A stretch of 64,000 nt of DNA, from the NCBI GenBank assembly GCA_038503075.1, contig JBCAML010000005.1, positions 124,001 to 188,000 on the forward strand, written 5' to 3'. The notes below the pieces were generated by a model. The model was given only the letters and a program-made list of their open reading frames with translations, ran no database searches and was not told the DNA's origin. The translations under genes and the position numbers were made by a program. Shown piece by piece: positions 55,330-64,000 of the stretch (position 1 is the stretch's first letter; each line of letters starts with the position of its first letter). This DNA is from Gyromitra esculenta. Its lineage: Eukaryota > Ascomycota > Pezizomycetes > Pezizales > Discinaceae.

Positions 55330-56495
55330 GCTCACCCGCTCCCGCTGGCCCCTCCACCGAAGGAGCCGCTGTCGCCACTCCACGCTTCCCTACCAGAGAA
55401 GCCTTCGCCCAAGCACTGAGAGAAGACACCGCCGAGTTGTACAATCACCTCAGAGACCTCTACCAAGCCTTGGAGGACCAAATCGACGTCCTCCAAGAGA
55501 ACGAAAGAGAAACCGAGGTAAAACTCGGCACAGCACAAATCCAGACCGACAATGCTCTCCGCCATGCTGCAGAGCAAGATCAACGGGTCAACGAGACCGC
55601 TAGTCTAATCGCCCGATTACGACAAGAGCGGAATGAAGCTCGATCCGCTATCCAAGCGCCCCCCGCTCCACCTAACCTCACCGCTACCCCACCGCCGCCA
55701 TCCAACTCCCATCGTTCAGAACGCATGCCAGACCCAGAGAAATTCGATGGAGCCCGAGCAAAACTTCCCGGCTTCATTCTCCAATTACGCTCCAAGTTAA
55801 CCGTCAACCGAGACCGCTTCGCCAATGAGACCACCATGATTCTCTACACCATTAATCGGTTGGAAGGAGCAGCTTTAGAACAAGTCCGTCATACGGTTCT
55901 CCCCTCCGGCCTCACCACCTGGACCAGCGCAGAGCAACTTATCGCCGCCCTGGAAACTGCCTTTGGCGATCCAGACCCAACCGGCACCGCCCGACGGGAA
56001 CTCCACCAACTCCGTCAAGGAAAGCGCGATTTCTCGGCCTACCTAGCCGACTTTCAAAGGATCATGGGCCAGCTGAACTTCGACGAAAACTCTAAGATGG
56101 ACGCCCTGGAACATGGCATGTCGGAAGAACTCAAGGAAGCAATGGTGTTCGCACCCATCGCCCCTGCTAGCCTCCCGGAGATGATTCTTACCCTTACTCG
56201 ATTGGACAACCGAATCCGAGCTCGTAGAGCAGAGAAACGGGGAAACGCCAGAGACAACATGGGTCAATTCAGTGCCCCCGCCGCCTTCACTCCCGCCTCC
56301 TCCTTTACCCCAGGAGGACTAGCCCCTATGGATCTCTCCTTTGGCCGTACCAGCAATATCTCTCGTCCACCCCAGGACCAAAGGTATACAATGGTTAACG
56401 GACGGAGAAAGCTCTTGGAGGAGGAAAAACAGTGGCGTCGCTCCACTGGGAAATGTATGTTCTGTGCCGCCCCCGATCACTCCTATGCCAACTGA
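55326..56495 (+). pseudogene. gag: G gag, truncated at the zinc knuckle
   Basis: Starts MSSPAPAGPSTEGAAVATPR and has the coiled coil, Pro-rich hinge and capsid-like core. The last cysteine of the CCHC knuckle (CMFCAAPDHSYAN-C) is TGA instead of TGC at 56493-56495. The frame beyond stays open to the normal TAG at 56646-56648. A single base change thus removes the knuckle and, unless read through, access to pol. Confidence 0.88.
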
Positions 56496-56638
56496 CCCTC
56501 CGCCCCAAAGAAACCCGCAATGAGAGGGGCCCTCACTGCACCTCCCACCAATCGTACGCCCCCCGCCTCCTCCCTTCCGCCACCACCTCTTCCCCCTCAG
56601 TTCTTTGCGTTAGAATCAGCAGACTCCTCCAACGAGTC

Positions 56639-56682
56639 TTTAAACTAGTTTCACCGAAGTTGAACAGTGACCCTGCTTCGGT
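56639..56682 (+). promoter_or_regulatory. G gag-pol -1 frameshift signal
   Basis: TTTAAAC 56639-56645, 7-nt spacer, stem ACCGAAG (56653-56659) / CTTCGGT (56676-56682). Confidence 0.8.
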
Positions 56683-59600
56683 TCCTTTTTCTTTACCTTT
56701 GTCTGCGTTTTCTATTTCAGGATTTTCAGTGTCGGATATGTGCTTGGAGGATCAATTGGATGGGGAACATTTCGTTATTTCTTGTAACATTTCCCATAGC
56801 AATAAAGTCATTAAAACACACGCACTATTGGACACTGGCGCCTCAGGATTCGCCTTCATTGATAAGGAATTTGCGAGTCACCACTCTCTCCCCCTCTCCC
56901 TATTAAAAAACCCCCGACAACTGGAAGTTATCGATGGCCGCCCTGTCAGCTCAGGAGACATCACCCACATCGTCAAACTCAACCTCTCTATTCAAGACCA
57001 CTGTGAACAAGCCCCTTGCTTCGTTACCCAACTTGGCCATTACCCTCTTGTCCTAGGCATACCATGGATGAATCACCACGATGTCCGCCTCCATTTTGCC
57101 AATAAACGCATTGAGTTTAATTCTAAACTCTGCACCACCCATTGTGCCCCTCACTCCCCTATCGTGTCCACTTCCTCCATCCCCGCTCCCCCTAGGCTCA
57201 ACCTGTCGTTTATTGGTGCCGCTAGTTTTAGAACTCTCACCAGAAAACGAACCTCACAGGCCTATGCCATGTCACTCTACGAAATTAACAAAATCATAGA
57301 CGACGAAACAACGAAGGAAGAATGGAAGTCACGTATTCCTGTAGAATACCATGACTTCCTGGACATGTTCGACAAAAAGAAAGCTCAAGGACTACCTCCT
57401 CGCCGCACGTATGACCATAAGATACAACTTATGGAAGGAAAAGATGCCCCATTCAGCCCATTATACGGCATGTCCCGAGAGGAACTGATTGTTCTAAAAA
57501 AGTATATTGAGGACAACCTTGACAAAGGCTTCATTCACGCCAGCTCTTCCCCCGCCGGCTCCCCGGTACTCTTTGTCAAAAAAGCAGATGGCTCCCTACG
57601 TCTGTGTGTAGACTATCGAGGATTAAATGCAATCACGGTTAAGGATCGATACACCTCCCCACTCATCCGAGAAACACTCGACCGTTTAGCGAAGGCTCAG
57701 TGGTATACCAAACTAGATCTCCGTGACGGTTATCACCAAGTACGCATTGCCGAGGGAGATGAGTGGAAGACAGCCTTTCGCACCCGCTATGGCTTATATG
57801 AATATCAAGTCATGCCATTCGGTCTGACCAATGCCCCTGGAACATTCCAACGATTCGTGAATGACTGCCTCACCGAGTATCTAGATATCTTCTGTACGGC
57901 CTATCTTGATGACATCCTAATTTATAGTGATACCTTTGCGGAGCATCAAGTTCATGTACGAAAGGTACTTCAGACATTAAAGAATAACGACATTTTACTA
58001 AAACCAGAGAAATGCGAATTCGAGGTACAAACGACCAAGTACCTAGGCCTCATCCTCACCCCTGACGGCATCAAGATGGACGAAGAAAAACTGAAGGCTG
58101 TACGGGAATGGGGTACCCCTAAGAGCGTTAAAGATGTACAAGCCTTTCTAGGCTTTGCCAATTTCTACCGTCGCTTTATTCTGGGTTTTTCTAAACTAGC
58201 CTCGCCCCTCACGGCCCTAACAAAAAAAGGCATTACTTTCGAATGGACGGTAGAAGCAGATATTGCTTTCGAAAACCTAAAATATGCCTTCACCACCGCT
58301 CCAATCCTCATCCACTTTGACCCTGACAAAAAAATCATCGTGGAAACTGATGCCTCCGACTTTGTATCCGGAGGAGTTCTATCTCAATACGACGATGCAG
58401 GAGTATTACACCCGGTAGCCTTCTTTTCAAAAAAACACTCCCCTGCCGAATGTAATTATGAAATTTACGACAAGGAGTTATTGGCCATCATCCGAGTATT
58501 CGAAGAATGGCGACCGGAACTAGAAGGCTCAAAACACCCCATCGCTGTCATCAGCGACCATAAGAACCTTGAGTACTTTATGAGTACCAAGCAACTTAAC
58601 CGTCGACAAGCTAGATGGGCTGAATACCTATCGCGCTTCGACTTCGTAATCACATATCGACCAGGGAGTCAAGGAGGCAAACCCGATGCTTTAACCAGGA
58701 GATCAGGAGATCTCCCCAAGGAAGGGGATGAACGGTTAGCACACCAAAGCCAGGTGGTGCTAAAGAAGGAAAATATAGATCCCAAGCTAAGTTTGTTGTC
58801 GGCTTCTTTGTCAAATGAAGCCGCTGAATTGGACGCTCCCTTATCAAAACTTTTCCAAGAAGGATATATGGCTGACAAGTTCCCGGAAAGAATACTCGCG
58901 AGTCTGAAGAATAAAGATCAACAGTCAAAGGAAATTACCTTAAGTGAATGCACCAATGAGAATAACCGATTGTACTATCGGGGAAATCTCTACGTACCCG
59001 ACTTTGATCCTCTTCGTCTAGAACTCATCAAGAGACACCACGATGCCCCTGCCGCAGGACACCCCGGACGAGATAAAACCTTCGAACTAGTCAGTAGAAG
59101 CTTTTACTGGCCAAAGATGAGGGAATCAATCAAGCAATATGTACGTAACTGCCATATCTGCCAAAAAGCGAAGCCAGTTACCCAGCGAACCCAAGGGGTT
59201 CTCCGTCCCTTACCGATTCCAAACCGTCCCTGGCAAGAGATCTCGATGGACTTTGTGACAGGCCTCCCAAAATCGAACGGCTATGATGCTATTATGGTAG
59301 TAGTCGATCGACTATCCAAAATGCGACACCTCATCCCGTGTAATACTACTGTCAACTCACGAGACGTCGCAGATCTCTACCTCCAGCATGTTTGGAAACT
59401 TCACGGTTTACCGACACATATCACCTCCGATAGAGGAACACAGTTCACCGCGCACTTTTGGAAGGAACTCTGCCAGCGTCTAGGAATTCAAGCCCGGATG
59501 TCAACAGCCTTCCATCCTGAGACCGACGGACAAACGGAACGATTGAATGCGATTATGGAACAATACCTACGCTCATACGTGTCTTATCAACAAGAAGACT

Positions 59601-60331
59601 GGAGTAAATGGTTACCGATGGCGGAATTTTCTGCAAATAACCAAGAATCCGCTAGTACTAAGGTTTCACCTTTCTTCGCGAACTATGGTTACCATCCCCG
59701 TTTTGATACTTCTATTATCGCTTCAACGACCACTGCCCAAAGTCTAGACTTTGCGATCTTTGCAATTACAATGCAAGAATTGTATGACTACCTCCGAACG
59801 CAAATTCGAACAGCTCAGGACATTCAAGAAACCTCGACTAATAAACACCGAACCCCGGCCCCCGCTTATCAAGTCAATAACCAGGTCTTTGTGTCCATGA
59901 AAAATATCCGAACTGTTCGAAATGCTCGGAAACTCGATTGGAAATGGATGGGACCTTATCCGATAAAGAAAATAGTATCGCCTTTTGCATATGAAATCGA
60001 TCTCCCCCCATCCGTTAAGTATCATCCCGTCTTCCACGTTTCGCTCCTTAAACCTGCCGCCGATGATCCTCTCCCAGGACAAATAATACCCCCTCCGCCT
60101 CCAGTTGTAGTTAATGAACAGGAGGAGTATTTTATTGAGAAAATCCTCGAACAACGGGTACATCGCGGAAAACAACAATACCTGGTCGAATGGACGGGGT
60201 ATGCTCATCCTACCTGGGAACCTGCCAAAGATCTTCAGGACACTGCTGCCCTTGATACCTTTTTAACTACTGTCGGTTCTAAGGTTCGCAGGAGCTCACG
60301 CTTGAGACGGGGGGCTACTTTCACGGATTAG
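56645..60331 (+). CDS. pol: G Pol polyprotein, 1228 aa, intact
   Basis: Open from the shift site to the stop in the 3' LTR. DTGAS protease, RT with [17 protein letters not shown] and YLDD, RNase H ([11 protein letters not shown]), integrase with CHICQ, MDFVTG, TSDRGTQF and GQTER, and chromodomain EWTGYAHPTWEP. Expression depends on frameshifting from a gag that now stops early, so it is probably silent unless stop readthrough occurs. Confidence 0.92.
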   Translation, partial: LVSPKLNSDPASVPFSLPLSAFSISGFSVSDMCLEDQLDGEHFVISCNISHSNKVIKTHALLDTGASGFAFIDKEFASHHSLPLSLLKNPRQLEVIDGRPVSSGDITHIVKLNLSIQDHCEQAPCFVTQLGHYPLVLGIPWMNHHDVRLHFANKRIEFNSKLCTTHCAPHSPIVSTSSIPAPPRLNLSFIGAASFRTLTRKRTSQAYAMSLYEINKIIDDETTKEEWKSRIPVEYHDFLDMFDKKKAQGLPPRRTYDHKIQLMEGKDAPFSPLYGMSREELIVLKKYIEDNLDKGFIHASSSPAGSPVLFVKKADGSLRLCVDYRGLNAITVKDRYTSPLIRETLDRLAKAQWYTKLDLRDGYHQVRIAEGDEWKTAFRTRYGLYEYQVMPFGLTNAPGTFQRFVNDCLTEYLDIFCTAYLDDILIYSDTFAEHQVHVRKVLQTLKNNDILLKPEKCEFEVQTTKYLGLILTPDGIKMDEEKLKAVREWGTPKSVKDVQAFLGFANFYRRFILGFSKLASPLTALTKKGITFEWTVEADIAFENLKYAFTTAPILIHFDPDKKIIVETDASDFVSGGVLSQYDDAGVLHPVAFFSKKHSPAECNYEIYDKELLAIIRVFEEWRPELEGSKHPIAVISDHKNLEYFMSTKQLNRRQARWAEYLSRFDFVITYRPGSQGGKPDALTRRSGDLPKEGDERLAHQSQVVLKKENIDPKLSLLSASLSNEAAELDAPLSKLFQEGYMADKFPERILASLKNKDQQSKEITLSECTNENNRLYYRGNLYVPDFDPLRLELIKRHHDAPAAGHPGRDKTFELVSRSFYWPKMRESIKQYVRNCHICQKAKPVTQRTQGVLRPLPIPNRPWQEISMDFVTGLPKSNGYDAIMVVVDRLSKMRHLIPCNTTVNSRDVADLYLQHVWKLHGLPTHITSDRGTQFTAHFWKELCQRLGIQARMSTAFHPETDGQTERLNAIMEQYLRSYVSYQQEDWSKWLPMAEFSANNQESASTKVSPFFANYGYHPRFDTSIIASTTTAQSLDFAIFAITMQELYDYLRTQIRTAQDIQETSTNKHRTPAPAYQVNNQVFVSMKNIRTVRNARKLDWKWMGPYPIKKIVSPFAYEIDLPPSVKYHPVFHVSLLKPAADDPLPGQIIPPPPPVVVNEQEEYFIEKILEQRVHRGKQQYLVEWTGYAHPTWEPAKDLQDTAALDTFLTTVGSKVRRSSRLRRGATFTD

Positions 60332-60732
60332 GGATAGGGTTAGGATTTGGTACGGCGGTTGTTATGGAGTTTGGATCTTTTATTATAATCTCATTGTAGT
60401 TTGGTTGTACTTCGGTTGTTGTCGGGTTGTTGTTTGTGTTACGGGAAAGCGGGGTATTTAAGCGAGGGATTTCGGTCGTTCTTGTCTCTTCTCCTTTTCT
60501 TTCCTTAAGCAACGTTCTCGTTTACCTTCTCCTGTGTCTATTACCATACAATCTCGGTTCTACCTCGAACCCTCGCTGTCGCTGTGAACCATCGTCGATA
60601 CTTTGCCTTGAAGTATACCTCCAGTAGAACCTGTAGAAACGCCGCACTCTCTGAACGCGTTGGTACCCTATTAAGTAGCACTGCTCACCTTCAGGGATAC
60701 TGAAGGGCTTAACGAGGGACCCAACCCTGAGA
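60319..60732 (+). repeat. G 3' LTR
   Basis: 414 bp after the GGGGGGCTAC tract. It ends CCCTGAGA (one change from CCGTGAGA). Confidence 0.93.
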
Positions 60733-60737
60733 CCGAC

Positions 60738-61655
60738 CCAGATAAATTTAATGGGTCTCGCGATAAGCTCCCTGGTTTCGTCCTACAATTGCGTTCCAAA
60801 CTCTCGGTTAACGCCGACCGATTCTCCAGCAACAATAACATGATATTGTATGCTATCAGCCGCCTCGAGGGAGCCGCCCTCGAACAGATTCGCCACTCAG
60901 TCCTCCCTGACGGGACTACTACATGGAACTCCGCCGCCGATCTGATTACTGCCTTGGAAACCGCTTTCGGCGACCCCGACCCCCTCGGTACCGCCCGCCG
61001 CGAACTACACCAACTTCGGCAAGGAAAGAGGGATTTTTCCGCTTATCTTGCCGATTTCCAACGCATCATGGGACGGCTCAATTACGACGAATCCGCAAAA
61101 AACGACGCTCTGGAGTACGGCATGTCGGACGAGCTGAAAGAAGCAGTAGTAACCGTCGCCGACTTCCCAACCACCTTCACTTCCCTCTGTGCCTTCCTCC
61201 TCCGCTTAGATAACCGTATCCGAGCAAGAAGAGAGGAGAAGAAAAACGCTTCCCGTAATACTATGGGACAATTCACTGCCCCTGCCGCTGCCCCCGCTGC
61301 CTTCATTCCGGCCTCTTCCTCCTTCGCCCCTGGGGGACTTGCCCCCATGGATCTTTCCTTCGGTCGCACCTCCGCCTCTCGTCCTTCCCCTGAACAACGT
61401 TATGTCCAAATCAACGGGAGAAGAAAACTGTCTCCTGAAGAAAAAACCTGGAGGCAGACCAATAATCGCTGTTTGTTTTGCGCTGGAGAAGGACATATCT
61501 TTGCAAACTGCCCCTCTGCGTCTAAACGCCCCGCTATGAGAGGGGCCGTCACTAATGCCGCCGCCGTCCCTCCTGCCCCTTCTGTTTTTCCGCCACCGCT
61601 GCCACCCCGCTTTCCTGCCTTCGACGCAGCAGACTCAGTTGAGTCTTTAAACTAG
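60738..61655 (+). CDS. gag: H gag, main piece
   Basis: Continues after G: FNGSRDKLPGFVLQLRSKL, FGDPDPLGTARREL, DFSAYLADFQRIMG and the knuckle CLFCAGEGHIFANC. It ends at the slippery site and TAG (61653-61655). No stop or frameshift is seen in the joined gag, so it was intact when invaded. Confidence 0.87.
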   Translation, partial: PDKFNGSRDKLPGFVLQLRSKLSVNADRFSSNNNMILYAISRLEGAALEQIRHSVLPDGTTTWNSAADLITALETAFGDPDPLGTARRELHQLRQGKRDFSAYLADFQRIMGRLNYDESAKNDALEYGMSDELKEAVVTVADFPTTFTSLCAFLLRLDNRIRARREEKKNASRNTMGQFTAPAAAPAAFIPASSSFAPGGLAPMDLSFGRTSASRPSPEQRYVQINGRRKLSPEEKTWRQTNNRCLFCAGEGHIFANCPSASKRPAMRGAVTNAAAVPPAPSVFPPPLPPRFPAFDAADSVESLN

Positions 61656-61690
61656 TTCAACCAGAGTCGCCTTGTGACCCTGCTCTGGTT
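61646..61690 (+). promoter_or_regulatory. H gag-pol -1 frameshift signal
   Basis: TTTAAAC 61646-61652. Stem AACCAGAG (61659-61666) / CTCTGGTT (61683-61690), a third compensated variant. Confidence 0.8.
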
Positions 61691-62727
61691 CATTTTTCTC
61701 CTTTGTCAGCGTTCTCTATTTCTGGGTTTTCGGTATCGGATGTGTGTGTGGAGGATAATTTGGATGGGGAACATTTTGTAGTCTCTTGTAGCATTTCCCA
61801 CCAAAATAAAATTATAAAAACACACGCACTTCTTGATACCGGAGCCTCAGGGTTCGCTTTCATTGATGAAAACTTCGTGCGTCACCATTCTCTGCCTTTA
61901 TCTCCCCTCAAAACCCCCCGCCAACTAGAGGTCATTGACGGCCGAACAATTGCCTCAGGGGACATTACCAATCCCTGTCACTTAGATCTATCTATCCAAC
62001 AACATGCAGAGAAAGCTCCCTTCTTTGTCACCAAGCTAGGCCATTACCCCCTAGTACTCGGCATTCCCTGGATGAACCTCCACGATGTTCATCTACAATT
62101 TGCAAATAAAAGCATTGAATTCAATTCTGAGTTCTGCACCACCCACTGTGCCCCCAAGCAACCCATCGTCTCAGCCGCCGCCATGCCGCTGCTAGTTTCC
62201 GCATGCTCGCAAAAAAGAAAGGTATCCAGGTTTATTCTATGTCCCTCTACGAAATCAATAGAGTACTTGATAGCAAGACTACTAAAGAAGAGTGGAGACA
62301 ACGGATACCCGCTGAATACCATGAATACCTCGACATGTTTGACAAAGCTAAAGCTCAAGGACTCCCCCCCCGCCGACCCTACGACCACAAAATCATCCTG
62401 CAAGAAGGCAAAGAACCACCGTTCGGACCCCTCTACGGCATGTCCCGCGACGAATTACTGGTCCTGAAAAAATACATCGAAGATAATCTAGAGAAGGGTT
62501 TTATTCGCGCCAGTTCTTCTTCTGCCGGCTCACCAGTCCTCTTCGCCGCCAAACCTGATGGTTCCCTTCGTCTTTGTGTCGACTATCGCGGCCTTAACGC
62601 TCTTACGGTCAAGGACCGATATACTTCCCCCCTAGTCAAGGAAACCCTGGACCGTCTTGCAAAGGCTCAGTGGTACTCAAAGCTTGACCTCCGTGACGGC
62701 TTTCATCAAATCCGCATTGCTGAAGGA
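61652..62727 (+). pseudogene. pol: H pol, first part, frameshifted
   Basis: Protease with HALLDTGASGF is open. Near 62175-62200 a deletion removes the PPRLNLSFIG-like codons and changes frame. The following frame has YEINRVLDSKTTKEEW and the RT start ([19 protein letters not shown]). It is cut after the codons for IRIAEG by a solo LTR. Confidence 0.85.
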
Positions 62728-63136
62728 TTTCATGGATGGTTGTTTCGTTGATCAGTTAGGTATAGGATTACAGGGTTGTTATGTCGCGTTAATGTTCTTT
62801 GTGTTTCTGTGGGTTTCTGTTACAATGAGTCATGTCTTTGTCATCGAAAGGGTTGGAATTTGGTATATAAGCGAGGGGTTTTTCCCTCTTGTTGTACTTT
62901 TTCTTTTCCTTTCTTTAAGCAACGTCTTCTATAGTCTACTCGTGTATTTCACAAATACAATCCTCGGTTACACCTCGTAACCCTCCACTGTCGCTGTCCT
63001 CAAGTCATCATAACTTGACCCCCTCGTAGAGCCTGTAGAATCTCCGTACACACTCTCGCTGTTGGTTTCCCACTCAAGTAGCACTGCTCATCTCGAGGGA
63101 TACTCGAGAGCTTGACAAGAAACCCGCTCCTTGAGA
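62728..63136 (+). mobile_element. Solo LTR (family 2) in H pol
   Basis: 409 bp, TTTCATGGATGG to CCTTGAGA, with perfect AAGGA duplication (62723-62727, 63137-63141). ATGAGTCAT at 62825-62833. The U5 stem is TCTCGAG-GGATA-CTCGAGA. Confidence 0.95.
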
Positions 63137-63141
63137 AAGGA

Positions 63142-64000
63142 GAAGAGTGGAAGACAGCCTTCCGAACACGGTATGGCTTATACGAATATATGGTAATGCC
63201 ATTTGGCCTTACCAACGCCCCGTACCTTCCAACGCTTCAATCTCCGAGAATATTTGGACCTCTTTTGCACGGCTTATCTCGACGATATCCTTATATACAG
63301 TGATACTCTCGCCGAACACAAGACACACGTTCGACAAGTCCTCGACGCCTTAAAAGCCAACAATATTCTTCTCAAACCAGAGAAATGCGAATTCCACGTC
63401 CAATCGATAAAGTACCTCGGCCTAATCCTTACTCCTGAAGGAATTAAAATGGACGAGGACAAACTCAAAGCTGTGCGAGAATGGAACCGACCCAAATGCA
63501 TCAAGGATGTTCAAGCCTTCCTAGGTTTCGCAAACTTCTACCGAAGATTTATTTTAGGATTTTCCCGCCTCGCTGCACCTCTTACTGCCTTTACTAAGAA
63601 AGGCATCATCTTTGAATGGACCGTCGAAGCTGAACTCGCATTCGAAGCTCTCAAGGAGGCCTTTACTAAAGCACCAGTCCTTATTCACTTCGATCCACAA
63701 AAAAAGATCTTTGTAGAATCCGATGCTTCTGACTTCGTCTCCGGTGGCGTCCTCTCCCAGCTCGACGATAACGGCATACTTCACCCTGTGGCTTTCTTCT
63801 CTAAGAAACACTCACCCGCAGAATGTAACTACGAAATCTACGATAAAGAGTTACTAGCCATTATCCGCTGTTTTGAAGAATGGCGCCCGGAACTCGAAGG
63901 ATCTGAATTCCCTATCTCGGTCATCACGGATCATAAAAATTTGGAATATTTTATGACCACTAAGCAACTGAATCGAAGACAGGTCAGATGGGCAGAATAT
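63142..64000 (+). pseudogene. pol: H pol, second part (RT and RNase H), partial
   Basis: Resumes RT with [15 protein letters not shown] and [10 protein letters not shown] small deletion near 63220-63236 shifts frame, removing much of the FVNDCLTEY block. Then [33 protein letters not shown] and RNase H ([20 protein letters not shown]) run open to the window edge. Integrase and the 3' LTR are outside. Confidence 0.87.

Larger units (their letters stand above)
54712..60732 (+). mobile_element. Chromovirus G, full length, in H gag
   Basis: Perfect CCGAC duplication (54707-54711, 60733-60737). 5' LTR 54712-55122, internal 55123-60318, 3' LTR 60319-60732. Numerous LTR differences (roughly 25-30) show moderate age. 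Pol is open; gag has one nonsense codon. Confidence 0.94.
53476..64000 (+). mobile_element. Chromovirus H (family 2), truncated by window end
   Basis: 5' LTR 53476-53887, inserted in LTR X after TTTTA (partner beyond the window). Its body is interrupted three times: solo LTR 54241-54660, element G 54712-60732 and solo LTR 62728-63136. Removing these restores continuous Gag. Its proteins differ from those of A-G more than those differ among themselves. Confidence 0.9.

Noticed and set aside
12281..64000. Repeat-induced point mutation (RIP) in the nest
   Set aside because: LTR pairs differ by substitutions of several kinds plus indels, and several long frames are open. I see no overwhelming C-to-T/G-to-A skew by eye. 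A dinucleotide-index calculation would settle it.
17892..64000. CRISPR array, prophage or bacterial defence system
   Set aside because: The repeats are LTRs and coding copies. The genes are spliced and eukaryotic, and no short regularly spaced repeats exist.

Overview
The window reads as chromosomal DNA of a filamentous ascomycete. Its three recognisable host genes have short GT-AG introns of 51-91 nt, pyrimidine-rich promoters and fungal protein architectures. A repeat-rich Leotiomycete such as a powdery mildew would fit the retroelement load, but that is an inference and nothing here names the species.

Left part (1-12280): sparse host genes in gene-poor DNA. FOL1 (minus, 1165-3678, four exons) encodes the trifunctional folate enzyme. 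A small RING-finger protein (minus, 6268-6940, three exons) and the mitochondrial P-loop Fe-S factor IND1 (plus, 8112-9324, six exons) are divergently arranged. In all three cases the exon sums are divisible by three. The spacers hold two tiny 5'-truncated LINE copies with 16-17 bp target-site duplications (TSDs) and some degenerate tandem repeats, with no other convincing gene.

Right part (12281-64000): one continuous nest of retroelements. A Tad-like LINE (minus) ends at 12281 and is broken by two solo LTRs. Near the N-terminus of its ORF1 it is interrupted by an LTR, called X here. Everything further right lies inside X. X holds element F (17892-53300), and from 53476 element H, which runs off the window. 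F holds B; B holds A and C; C holds D; D holds E. H holds a solo LTR, element G and a second solo LTR. The insertion borders were fixed by matching 5-bp TSDs (GTATA, TGAGA, TTTGC, CCACC, CCGAC, AAGGA, and near-matches for the rest). The longest chain is seven levels deep: LINE > X > F > B > C > D > E.

The LTR elements are Ty3/gypsy chromoviruses: a Gag with a CCHC knuckle, then Pol with protease, RT, RNase H, integrase and a C-terminal chromodomain. Shared cis features go beyond the genes. These are LTR ends TTTCACGG...CCGTGAGA rather than TG...CA, a primer-binding site complementary to the presumed 5' end of the element's own RNA (Tf1-type self-priming), and three LTR hairpins kept by compensatory changes. 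A -1 frameshift signal (T TTA AAC directly before the gag stop) with a covarying hairpin occurs in all eight elements. A nearly invariant hairpin lies inside pol. Two elements (D and G) carry a conserved 51-codon reading frame whose stop overlaps the gag start. F has intact gag and pol; C has intact pol; G has intact pol but a gag ending at a nonsense codon in the zinc knuckle; D is intact apart from the E insertion; A, B, E and H carry frameshifts or stops.
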